The notes under the pieces: model-generated
What the model was told of the DNA's origin: nothing
Seen by the model: the letters and a program-made list of their open reading frames with translations, nothing else
Databases searched by the model: none
Translations under genes and position numbers: made by a program
In this document: positions 1-7,970 of the stretch, piece by piece
Layout of the letters: each line of letters opens with the position of its first letter
How positions within the stretch are numbered: the first letter of the stretch is position 1
Source of the DNA: Thiomicrorhabdus sp.
GTDB taxonomy: Bacteria > Pseudomonadota > Gammaproteobacteria > Thiomicrospirales > Thiomicrospiraceae
Assembly (NCBI RefSeq): GCF_963677875.1
Contig: NZ_OY782566.1
Span: 484,932-548,931 of the forward strand
Direction: 5' to 3'
DNA: 64,000 nucleotides

Positions 1-1011
1 AACTTCAGCCATTAAATTGGAATGATCGTTTGATGCCGAACCATCCACCCCGATGCCAACCGGACATCCGGCCTGTTCCAGTTCGATACCGCGACAAATC
101 CCCGACGCCAGAATCATATTCGAAGATGGGCAATGGCAGATTCCAACTCCGGCTTGCCCAAGTCGCCCGACCTCTTCGTCGTTGAAGTAAATTCCGTGTG
201 CCAGCCAGACTTTGTCGCTCATCCAGCCGCAACTTTCAAGGTAATCAACCGGGCGCATGCCGAAATGCTGCAGACAAAAGTTATTTTCGTCTTCGGTTTC
301 CGCCAGATGTGTATGCAGGCGAACCCCGTATTTATGCGCCATTGACGCACTCTCTTTCATTAAGGATTCACTCACGGAAAACGGCGAACAGGGTGCCAGA
401 GCCAGGCGCTGCATGGCGCCCTCTTCAACTTGATGGTAAGCCTGAATCAGGCGTTCGCTGTCCGCCAGAATTTCGTCGGCCGTCTGTACGGTTATCTGCG
501 GAGGCAAACCGCCCTGCTCTTCTCCCAGACTCATCGATCCGCGCGTTAGATGCACCCGCATATCCATTTCTCGAGCCACGGCAAACTGAATATCGATTGC
601 GTTTTCCAATCCATCGGGAAAGACGTAATGGTGATCGGAAGCAGTCGTACACCCGGACAGCATCAATTCAGCCATTGCCAGTACCGACGAGATCCGGATC
701 GAATCCTCATTCAAACCGGCCCAGACGGGATAAAGCGTCTTCAGCCACGGAAACAGGCGCTTGTTCAGAGCGGGTGGATAGGCACGCGTCAACGTCTGGT
801 AAAAATGGTGATGAATATTGATCAGCCCCGGAAGCAAAACGGATTCGGAAGCGTCATACACTTCATCGTATTCAAGCTGCGGCACGGCCCTGCCACCAAC
901 CAACTCGACAATTTTCCCGTCTCGTATCAGAATGCCGCCGTCCGCGTCTTCGTCGTTAGCGGTAAACACCGCCAATGGCTGTTTGATCCAAAGCGTATGC
1001 GACCTTGTCAT
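1..1011 (-). CDS. Amidohydrolase, 8-oxoguanine deaminase-like (partial)
   Basis: The reading frame is open for 337 codons from an ATG at 1011 to the window edge, so the C-terminus is missing. The protein has the metal-dependent amidohydrolase pattern: an HHHFYQTLTRAYP segment near residue 70 (first metal-binding His pair), LHTHLAETEDE mid-protein, AHGIYFNDEE, and finally a GVDGSASNDHSN segment with the catalytic Asp. The HHHFYQTLTRA signature is typical of the 8-oxoguanine deaminase / hydroxydechloroatrazine ethylaminohydrolase group, which removes an amino group from a purine or triazine ring in the cytoplasm. A GAGGGGG ribosome site precedes the ATG. It is the last gene of a minus-strand purine/allantoin-type operon but has its own upstream palindromic operator. 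Guanine or cytosine deaminase are alternatives; the exact substrate is inferred. Confidence 0.8.
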   Translation of the reverse strand, partial: MTRSHTLWIKQPLAVFTANDEDADGGILIRDGKIVELVGGRAVPQLEYDEVYDASESVLLPGLINIHHHFYQTLTRAYPPALNKRLFPWLKTLYPVWAGLNEDSIRISSVLAMAELMLSGCTTASDHHYVFPDGLENAIDIQFAVAREMDMRVHLTRGSMSLGEEQGGLPPQITVQTADEILADSERLIQAYHQVEEGAMQRLALAPCSPFSVSESLMKESASMAHKYGVRLHTHLAETEDENNFCLQHFGMRPVDYLESCGWMSDKVWLAHGIYFNDEEVGRLGQAGVGICHCPSSNMILASGICRGIELEQAGCPVGIGVDGSASNDHSNLMAEV

Positions 1012-1031
1012 ACTTCCCCCTCAAAATAAAA

Positions 1032-1043
1032 ATTGTATACAAT
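1032..1043. promoter_or_regulatory. Palindromic operator ATTGTATACAAT, copy 1
   Basis: This is a perfect 12-bp palindrome 21 bp upstream of the amidohydrolase ATG. Read on the minus strand it contains TACAAT, a plausible -10 element, so a bound protein would cover the promoter. The same palindrome occurs upstream of the amidase gene at 7818-7829. TTGTATACAA-type sites are common for GntR-family (FCD) repressors; the identity of the regulator is inferred and no GntR gene lies in the window. Confidence 0.55.
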
Positions 1044-1117
1044 AAAAAAACCATACTTGAACAATACAGATTTCCGGTATCAAAGAAAAGGCCGCAGAAT
1101 GCGGCCTGAGATTGCGA

Positions 1118-1609
1118 TCAGAAAGGGTCGAACCCGGGCAAGAGTGAAGCTGCGAGAAGAATACCGTCTCCATCCGCATACAACTGATCCCCGGGCGCCC
1201 AGTGTACGGAATGAAAATCGACCGATACCGAGGACTCGGCGCGTGCCTGAAAAGTTTTTTTCAACGGATAAGCGCCCAAAGCCCAAATGGCCAGAGGCAG
1301 TCCGGCGAGGATTTCCGTATCCCGCACGTAGCCGTTGATTAACATCCCTTTCCAGCCATTCTCAGCGGCGATGGTCGCCATCTTGTCGCCCATGACCGCA
1401 CTTAAGTCGCCTCCGGCATCCACCACCAGAATCCGTCCCTGCCCCGGCTCTGAGAGAAACTCCCAGAAACGGGTGTTATCCCGGTAAATTTTGAGCGTTT
1501 CAATCGGTGCGGTGATACGCTGAATGCCCCCGAAACTGCACAGCCCCGGGTCGGCCACCTGAATCAGGCTCGCATAACGATCGCAGATGTCGGCAGTTCC
1601 TAATTGCAT
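1118..1609 (-). CDS. RraA-family protein (RraA / HMG aldolase-like)
   Basis: This 163-residue protein has the RraA fold signatures: an N-terminal TADICDRY segment, DAGGDLSAVMGDKMATIAA in the centre, and GWKGMLINGYVRDTEIL, which matches the family's conserved G-x-NG-x-RD motif. The length equals that of RraA. Members either inhibit RNase E or act as metal-dependent 4-hydroxy-4-methyl-2-oxoglutarate / oxaloacetate lyases; the Arg-Asp pair used by the aldolases is present. It lies between the allantoate amidohydrolase and the deaminase on the same strand, so a catabolic role is more likely than RNase E control, but this is inferred from context. A GGGAGATGG ribosome site precedes the ATG. Confidence 0.75.
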   Translation of the reverse strand: MQLGTADICDRYASLIQVADPGLCSFGGIQRITAPIETLKIYRDNTRFWEFLSEPGQGRILVVDAGGDLSAVMGDKMATIAAENGWKGMLINGYVRDTEILAGLPLAIWALGAYPLKKTFQARAESSVSVDFHSVHWAPGDQLYADGDGILLAASLLPGFDPF

Positions 1610-1639
1610 TTTCCATCTCCCACGCGTTGAATTTTTCGA

Positions 1640-2876
1640 CTAAGCTTTCACGTTTTCCTGCAGGGTTTCAGCCAGCTTTTCCAACGCCAAAACCAGAGTA
1701 TTGACGGCAATATCGGCATCTTCGGCCGAGACATATTCATCCGGATGATGACTGATACCACCGCGACAACGGACAAACAGCATTCCGATATCGGTAATTT
1801 CCGCCAGAGTCATGGCATCATGCCCGGCACCGCTCACCAGAGTACGCACATGAATTTTCTGCTGCGCAATCGACTCTTCAAACAGCTGCCGAAAATCGGG
1901 CGCACATTGCTTGGCAGGCGCCCAATGATATTCATTCCAGTAAATCTCCACCCCCCCGCGACATGGAAATGGCTTCGCTGCTATGGAAAATCAGGTTCAT
2001 AATCCGTTCGCGAAGGGCATCGTCGTCACTGCGGATGTCGACGGTAAATTCCACCCAGCCGGGAATAACATTGACCGCGCTCGGAAAGACCTTCAAATGC
2101 CCGACCGTTGCAACCAGATTATTCTGCTGGGCGGTTTTTTCAATCATCAGAACGATCTCCGAAGCCGCCGTCAGAGCATCCTGACGCAAGCCCATCGGCA
2201 CGGTGCCGGCATGTCCGGCCTGGCCTTCGATTGTCACCTTGAAACGGCGCGCACCGGCGATTGCACTGACCACGCCAACGGGAATGTCTTCGGCTTCCAA
2301 TACCGGCCCCTGTTCCATATGCACTTCCCAGAAACCGAGCAAATCGTCATCGACACGCGAGGCATCGGCATAGGCATCGGGATGGAGCCCGCAGGCTTCA
2401 AGCGCGCTGGAAAGGCTTTTACCTCCCGGATCGGTCAATTCCAGCAGAGCGTCTTCCCAGCGCCCGATCAGGGCTCGGCTGCCCAGCATAGAAGCTTCGA
2501 AGCGCACGCCTTCTTCATCTCCCAGACCGACCACATCAATATGAAACGGCAGCTCGATGCCTTCCGTTCTTAAGCGATCCACCGCTTCGATCGCCACCAT
2601 CACACCTAAAATACCGTCAAACATTCCGGCATTTGGGACTGTATCCAGATGCGATCCCAGAATCAGTGTTTTGGCCTGAGGATGGCTGCTGGCATAGCGC
2701 CCCCATACATTGCCGACGGCATCGATCCAGGTATTCATCCCGGCCTTCTGCATCCATTGTTCGGTCTGCTGCAAACCCTGCAAGTATGCTGGCGAGAGGT
2801 AAATACGCGAAATCGAGCGATCGCTGTCGGAAATTGCCGCCAACTCCCGACAGCGCTGAATTACTCTTGTCGTCAT
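1640..2876 (-). CDS. Allantoate amidohydrolase (M20 family), one frameshift
   Basis: An M20-family metallo-amidohydrolase that would release ammonia from allantoate. The first part (2876 to about 1955) carries LGSHLDTVPNAGMFDG with metal-binding His-Asp, GDEEGVRFE, and HMEQGPVLE. The second part (about 1951 to 1640) carries SGAGHDAMTLAEI and GGISHHPDEYV, the conserved C-terminal His motifs. The two halves are in different frames and meet at a run of seven C (1951-1957). Correcting one base gives one continuous protein of about 410 residues, the normal family length. The start ATG overlaps the stop of the upstream aminotransferase (ATGA, 2873-2876). A sequencing error in the homopolymer is as likely as a real mutation. 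N-carbamoyl-L-amino-acid hydrolase is a close alternative. Confidence 0.8.
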
Positions 2877-4108
2877 TCGGCCACCGCCTCATAGACTTCC
2901 ATGGCTCGGTCGATTGCTTCCCCGCAGGGGAGTTTATGCCCCATCCGTCGCAATACATGCTCCAACGCGGACAAGGTCATCAAAACCGCATCCTTGCGCG
3001 CGTTATATCCCATGGTTCCGATGCGCCAGATTTTGCCTTTCAACGGGCCGAAAGAAGTACCGATCTCAATACCGAAATCCTCCAGCATTGATGTGCGAAC
3101 GGCTTCGCCCTGCACCCCTTCCGGAATATAGACCCCCAAGACATTATTCATTTTGTGCAACTGATCGCCGAACAGGCGCAAATTCAAGCCTTTGGCTCCT
3201 TCACGCAACGCATCTCCGTGAAGTTTATGACGCTCAACCGCTTGATCAACCCCTTCCTGCAACAGAATGCGCGCGCATTCGCGGGCTCCGAACAACATAG
3301 TGGCCGCCTCGGTATGATGATTCAGGCGTTCTTCACCCCAGTAATCCATAATCATCGCCAGATCGAAATAATTGGAACGAATGATTTCGCCCTTGCTGTC
3401 GTGATGGTGCGCATCGCGAATACCGGCTTCAATATGCCGACGGCGATCGATCTGCGCGACCATCCGCTCGCTCAAAGTCAGAGGCGCACTGCCGGAAGGG
3501 CCGCCAAGACATTTCTGCAAACCGACCGATACCGCATCCAGCTGCCATTCGTCGCTTAACAGCTCGTTGCCCCCGATTGACGCCGTTGCATCGCAATAGA
3601 ACAGCACACCGGTTCTTCGACAGATCTCCCCGATCTCCTTCAGCGGCTGCAACATGGTCGTTGCCGTGTCTCCCTGAGTGATCGCCAGCAATTTCGGCTG
3701 CACCAGATGAATCGCCGCTTCAATCTGCTCAGGGTCGAAAACCTCTCCCCATGCCGCTTCAATCTTATGCACCTGCGCACCGCAGCGATGGGCAATTTCG
3801 CACAGCAGATGGCCAAACCGGCCGAACACCGGAACCAGAACCTTGTCACCTGGTTCGATCACCGACACCAGAACCGCCTCGATACCGGCTCGCGATGTCC
3901 CGTCAACCAGCATGGTCCATCGGTTCTCGGTTTTGAATACCTGTCGGTATAACGCCATGACTTCATTCATGTAAGCCGTCATGCTTGGATCATACTGACC
4001 GACCAGTTGCGATGACATGGCTCGCAATACCCGGGGATCGACATTGATCGGGCCGGGGCCCATCAACAATCTCGGCGGCGGGTTGATCGGATCGAAAATC
4101 TCTGACAT
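2873..4108 (-). CDS. Ureidoglycine-glyoxylate aminotransferase (class V PLP)
   Basis: This 411-residue class V aminotransferase resembles the PucG/HpxJ group, which moves the amino group of (S)-ureidoglycine to glyoxylate in purine breakdown. Visible features are the N-terminal LLMGPGPINVDPRVL loop, the PLP-contact Asp at about residue 173 (FYCDATASIGG), the Schiff-base Lys at about 199 (VGLQKCLGGPSG), and the C-terminal WRIGTMGYNA motif. It overlaps the downstream allantoate amidohydrolase by four bases, so the two are translationally coupled and probably act in one pathway. Serine-glyoxylate or alanine-glyoxylate aminotransferase are family alternatives; the adjacent allantoate amidohydrolase supports the purine role. 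Confidence 0.8.
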   Translation of the reverse strand: MSEIFDPINPPPRLLMGPGPINVDPRVLRAMSSQLVGQYDPSMTAYMNEVMALYRQVFKTENRWTMLVDGTSRAGIEAVLVSVIEPGDKVLVPVFGRFGHLLCEIAHRCGAQVHKIEAAWGEVFDPEQIEAAIHLVQPKLLAITQGDTATTMLQPLKEIGEICRRTGVLFYCDATASIGGNELLSDEWQLDAVSVGLQKCLGGPSGSAPLTLSERMVAQIDRRRHIEAGIRDAHHHDSKGEIIRSNYFDLAMIMDYWGEERLNHHTEAATMLFGARECARILLQEGVDQAVERHKLHGDALREGAKGLNLRLFGDQLHKMNNVLGVYIPEGVQGEAVRTSMLEDFGIEIGTSFGPLKGKIWRIGTMGYNARKDAVLMTLSALEHVLRRMGHKLPCGEAIDRAMEVYEAVAE

Positions 4109-4197
4109 GACGTATCTCCAAGAATAGAAAAGAAAATTCGGCAGCCTTGGCCACCCTTAAAAAATATCGGTTCGCAGAATCGGCAAGCGACCGTTGC

Positions 4198-5013
4198 TTA
4201 AAACCAAACGCCGTCCACCACCTGATAGAACATGCGCAAACCGGTAAACAGCAAAACCCAGCCGAAAACCTTGCGCAATCCGGCGGCAGGCAACTTATGC
4301 CCCAGCTTGACTCCAAGAGGTGCAAACCAGACCGTCAGAACCACAATGACCAGAAACGCCGCCAGATTGACTGCGCCATAGGTCCCCACCGGCGCTGCCG
4401 TCGGGGACGGTGCAATCAGTAACATCACCATCGCCCCCGGCAGAGCGATCAGCAGTCCGAAAGCGGCAGCGGTGCCAACCGCCCGATGGGCGACAAAACC
4501 GAAATGATTCAAAACCGGAACTCCCAGAGTGCCGCCGCCGATTCCCGCCATCACCGATAATTTACCGACAGCGAACGCCGTCAATGACTGCCACCAGGCA
4601 TTCGGCAACCGACCGTCGCTAGCGGAGGTTTGCAACAGCATCCGCACCGAGACAAGCATCGCCAATACGGCAAACAGCAGAATAAACACCGTACTCTGCC
4701 AGTTGGCAAGCAGCAGGCTCCCGCTCAGGACCCCCAGCAAAATAAAGGGAGCCCAGCGTTTCAGCAGTGCGTAATCGACATTGCCCCTGGCAGTGTGCGC
4801 TCGCAAGGATGCGATCGACGTCGGCACAATCGTAGCCAGAGAGGTTCCAGTAGCCAGACTCATCGCCGCCGTTTCGCTCATACCGAAATGCTGAAAGACG
4901 AAAAACAGCACCGGAACAATCACAATACCGCCGCCGACCCCAAGCAGGCCGGCCAGCAAACCGGCCACGGCACCCGTCACCAGCAAAATAGACAACAGAG
5001 GAAGATATTCCAT
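4198..5013 (-). CDS. TauE/SafE (UPF0721) family membrane permease
   Basis: A 271-residue protein with about eight hydrophobic segments and the glycine-rich GLLAGLLGVGGGIVIVPVLFF stretch in the first helix pair, the hallmark of TauE/SafE permeases. A second copy of the motif (GIGGGTLGVPVLNHFG) lies in the second half, as usual for this duplicated family. I chose the ATG at 5013 because the AGGAGGG ribosome site is 8 bases upstream; another ATG six bases earlier is too close to it. It sits inside the purine-type operon and could export or import a small anionic intermediate. The substrate is unknown. Confidence 0.75.
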   Translation of the reverse strand: MEYLPLLSILLVTGAVAGLLAGLLGVGGGIVIVPVLFFVFQHFGMSETAAMSLATGTSLATIVPTSIASLRAHTARGNVDYALLKRWAPFILLGVLSGSLLLANWQSTVFILLFAVLAMLVSVRMLLQTSASDGRLPNAWWQSLTAFAVGKLSVMAGIGGGTLGVPVLNHFGFVAHRAVGTAAAFGLLIALPGAMVMLLIAPSPTAAPVGTYGAVNLAAFLVIVVLTVWFAPLGVKLGHKLPAAGLRKVFGWVLLFTGLRMFYQVVDGVWF

Positions 5014-5032
5014 CAGCATTTCCCTCCTCTGC

Positions 5033-6604
5033 TTAAGAATATTCGGCGAAAGCACCGCCATTGCTGCGCGGATCGCTGGCGGCACTGCAGGCACCGCTCG
5101 GATAAGCGACCACCGCTCCGGCATGCCCCATACGTTCACTCAGATCGGGCAGGCACTGCATGCTGTGCCCCAAAGATTGCAGAACATCACCGACACGCTC
5201 GAACAATGACTCTTCCAGTTTCAGATCGTGCTGCTGATCGCCCCAGGTTCGTCCAAGCAACCAGCGGGCATCGCTGATCGCCTCGGCAAGATCGGCATTC
5301 TGATAAGCGTAGCGGCTGAACAGCGCGGCCTGAGTCTGCGGCTGCCCTTCCCCCCCCATGGTTCCGTAAGCCATTCTCCGACCGTCACGGAATTCACAAA
5401 AGGCCGGATTCAAGGTATGAAACGGCTTCATGCCCGGCTGAAGAACATTGCGATGCCCGGGTTGCAGACTGAAAGAGGTGCCGCGGTTGTTCCACAGCAA
5501 GCCGAACGCCGGAATCACGACACCGCTGCCGAACTCCCAATATAGACTCTGAATATAGCTGACCATGGTTCCATCGCGGTCGACACACCCCATCCACACC
5601 GTATCGCCGGGTTCTGCAATTTGAGGCCATGCCAGAGCTTTATCCGGATCAATTGCAGCGATACAGGCCTGCAGCTGCTCTTCGGATAAATACGGCTGCA
5701 ACTCCCCTTCGACTCGGCTCGGATCGGCAATCACTCTGTCGCGAATCAAAAACGCCTGTTTAATTGCTTCGATCAGGTAATGAACGCTTTGCGCTTCATT
5801 CCAATCCGCCTGGTAAAGCCGGTCGTAGATTGCCAGAATCAAAATCGAAGCCAGCCCCTGTGTCGGCGCTCCGACATTGAAAAGCCAGCCATGAGAAATT
5901 TCATGTTTCAAAACTTCCATCGGCTGTGCCCGGTAATTCTGCAGGTCAGCCGAAGTCAACGGACTGCCGACGGCTTGCAGATGAGAGGCAATCGTCCGCC
6001 CGACCGATCCTTGATAAAAATCGCTCAAACCGTTTTTGGCTAGCGTTTTCAACAGGCGACTCAATGCGGGGTTCAAAAAAGTTTCGCCTTTCTGGAGAGG
6101 ATGTCCCTGATCACTAAACAGATCGGAAAAATCATCGAACTTCGATAAATCTGCAAACGTCATTTTGCTGGCTTCGGCCAGACTTTCGCTCACCTCAATA
6201 CCCTCTTCGGCATAACGGATGGCCTCGGCAAACAAGGTTTCCAAAGGCAGACTTCGCATACCGGCCGCCTCCGCCCAGGTTCGCGCGACCTGCCAGCCTC
6301 CAACGGCTCCACCGACCGTAATTGCCGCCTTGGGTCCTCGCGACGGGATCACCTCTTCTCCCTGATAAAAATTCAACGTCGCCTTCTCTCCGGCAAAACC
6401 ACTGGCATCCAGCGCGAACGGCGCTTCGCCCGGTCGCTGAATCAGCCAGAAACCGTCACCGCCCAGACCGGTCATATGCGGATAAAGCACTGAAACCGCC
6501 GCGGCTCCGGCAATCATTGCATCCACCGCATTTCCACCCTGACGCAGAATCTCCATCCCTGCTTGCGCCGCTTTGGAGTGCGGCGCAGTAAATGCAATTC
6601 CCAT
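5033..6604 (-). CDS. Gamma-glutamyltransferase-like Ntn hydrolase, HpxW-type
   Basis: A 523-residue member of the gamma-glutamyltransferase family. It opens with AFTAPHSKAAQAGMEILRQGGNAVDAMI and MTGLGGDGFWL, as the family does. The autocatalytic Thr is expected at PGDTVWMGCVDRDG, followed by the SYIQSLYWEFGSGV and NNRGTSFSL segments typical of the oxamate amidohydrolase (HpxW) branch rather than of glutathione hydrolases. No signal peptide is visible, so it is probably cytoplasmic. It starts four bases after the amidase stop, and its neighbours (amidase, aminotransferase, allantoate amidohydrolase) recall the Klebsiella hpx genes. A role in releasing ammonia from a late purine product such as oxamate is inferred. 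Confidence 0.75.
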   Translation of the reverse strand: MGIAFTAPHSKAAQAGMEILRQGGNAVDAMIAGAAAVSVLYPHMTGLGGDGFWLIQRPGEAPFALDASGFAGEKATLNFYQGEEVIPSRGPKAAITVGGAVGGWQVARTWAEAAGMRSLPLETLFAEAIRYAEEGIEVSESLAEASKMTFADLSKFDDFSDLFSDQGHPLQKGETFLNPALSRLLKTLAKNGLSDFYQGSVGRTIASHLQAVGSPLTSADLQNYRAQPMEVLKHEISHGWLFNVGAPTQGLASILILAIYDRLYQADWNEAQSVHYLIEAIKQAFLIRDRVIADPSRVEGELQPYLSEEQLQACIAAIDPDKALAWPQIAEPGDTVWMGCVDRDGTMVSYIQSLYWEFGSGVVIPAFGLLWNNRGTSFSLQPGHRNVLQPGMKPFHTLNPAFCEFRDGRRMAYGTMGGEGQPQTQAALFSRYAYQNADLAEAISDARWLLGRTWGDQQHDLKLEESLFERVGDVLQSLGHSMQCLPDLSERMGHAGAVVAYPSGACSAASDPRSNGGAFAEYS

Positions 6605-6608
6605 CTTG

Positions 6609-7781
6609 TTATATCATCCGTTTCGCTAATTCGAGTAACTGCCAGTCGGCAAAGCGCGCGCCGATCAAGGACAATCCCCAGGGCGCGCCCTGATCTTGCA
6701 GTACCGGCAAATGCAATTGCGGTCGCCGGCTCAAACCGGCCAAAGCGGTAACCCCCATCAGGCGATTCCGGTAAGCGGCTAATGCCTCATCGCTTTCATC
6801 CAGACGCGGTGCGGCTCCCGGAGTCGTCGGCATAATCGCCGCCCAGGTTGCATCCCTGAACCACTCACCAAGCTGCTGTAACAGCCGTTGCAACTGCGCT
6901 TCGGCAGCACAGACTTCAGCCTGACCGATGCTTCGACACCAGGTAAAACGCTCGCCGATATCTTGAGCAAATTGTGGATCCTCAACTTCGTCCAGCCAGG
7001 CACCATGCACTTCTGCTGCCTGAGCCCCCTGCAGAGAGCGATAGGTGGTACTCAAGGATGTCAAAAACGCTTCATCCAATTCAATTTCAACGACTTGCGT
7101 AAACAGCTCCGTGCGCTGTTCAATCCATCCGCGAGCCTCTTCATTCAACAAAGCTTTGCCGCCGACGATCGGTTTGAAAATCAGTAACTTATCAATCTCC
7201 GGCGCCCGCTCAACTTCGGTATCGGCGAACAGCACTGCGGCAACCTTGCGCATGCAATCCAGATCACGACACAGCCAGCCGGCCGTATCGAAACGCGGAG
7301 CAAGCGCAACACAGTGATCCATCGCAATCACGCCGTGTGTCGGGCGCAATCCGAACAAGCCGTTATAGGATGCCGGTATCCGAATTGAGCCACCGGTATC
7401 GGTTCCCAGACCGATATCCGCCTCTTCCCAGGCAACTGCTGCTGCCGACCCGCTTGAAGACCCGCCCGGCAGCCTTTGCGGATCGGCACGATTAAGCGGC
7501 GTCCCATCATGCACATTGACACCATTCAGGCTGTACGCCAACTCATCGGTAATGGTTTTTCCGCAAAGCTCGGCGCCTGCCGCAAGTAATTTTTCAACCA
7601 CCGAAGCCGTTTCCGTAGCCGGAGCATGCGTCTCCAGCCAGCGAGGATTGCCGGCACCAGTCGGATAACCGGCAATATCGAACAGATCTTTCACCGCCAG
7701 GCGCAAACCATTTAAGGAACCGACGGACGCAGTTTTGGCATTTATTTTGATTTTCCAACCATGTTCGGCACTGTTCGGCAT
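6609..7781 (-). CDS. Amidase signature family protein (HpxX/AtzE-like)
   Basis: This 390-residue amidase has the Ser-cisSer-Lys triad: Lys31 in AVKDLFD, cis-Ser108 in GGSSSGSA and nucleophile Ser132 in GTDTGGSIR. It would hydrolyse a carbon-nitrogen amide bond in the cytoplasm. I chose the ATG at 7781: an in-frame upstream start would place the palindromic operator inside the gene, whereas 7781 has a purine-rich AGAGAG stretch just upstream. It is the first gene of the minus-strand catabolic operon and is followed after four bases by the HpxW-like gene, the pairing seen in hpx clusters. The substrate is not evident from sequence; it is shorter than GatA and lacks the gatB/gatC context. Confidence 0.75.
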   Translation of the reverse strand: MPNSAEHGWKIKINAKTASVGSLNGLRLAVKDLFDIAGYPTGAGNPRWLETHAPATETASVVEKLLAAGAELCGKTITDELAYSLNGVNVHDGTPLNRADPQRLPGGSSSGSAAAVAWEEADIGLGTDTGGSIRIPASYNGLFGLRPTHGVIAMDHCVALAPRFDTAGWLCRDLDCMRKVAAVLFADTEVERAPEIDKLLIFKPIVGGKALLNEEARGWIEQRTELFTQVVEIELDEAFLTSLSTTYRSLQGAQAAEVHGAWLDEVEDPQFAQDIGERFTWCRSIGQAEVCAAEAQLQRLLQQLGEWFRDATWAAIMPTTPGAAPRLDESDEALAAYRNRLMGVTALAGLSRRPQLHLPVLQDQGAPWGLSLIGARFADWQLLELAKRMI

Positions 7782-7816
7782 ACTGAATCGACACTCTCTA
7801 AAAATGTTGTAAACAC

Positions 7817-7830
7817 AATTGTATACAATT
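7817..7830. promoter_or_regulatory. Palindromic operator AATTGTATACAATT, copy 2
   Basis: This is a perfect 14-bp palindrome centred about 42 bp upstream of the amidase ATG. Its core is identical to the operator at 1032-1043. On the minus strand TACAAT can serve as -10, with TTGGTT 16 bp upstream as a weak -35, so the site overlaps the predicted promoter of the whole operon. A GntR-type repressor is the likely binder (inference). Confidence 0.6.
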
Positions 7831-7881
7831 ACCAATAAAAACCAAAACAGATTTTTTAGAATTGATAAAATTTCGGCAAAA

Positions 7882-7921
7882 TCCCTGTTTTGTCCCGGCT
7901 TATCTCGGCTTGTCCCTGTTT
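7882..7921. repeat. Short direct repeat TCCCTGTTT (two copies, 31 bp apart)
   Basis: TCCCTGTTT occurs at 7882-7890 and 7913-7921, and TGTCCC at 7891-7896 and 7911-7916, between the end of the sigma-54 activator gene and the amidase promoter. No terminator-like hairpin was recognised there. The roughly three-turn spacing could suit a regulator, but there is no other support. Confidence 0.3.
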
Positions 7922-7970
7922 AACCTGATGCTCGCCAAACGTTTTAAGTGCGCGATGCCAAAGCCCGCTT

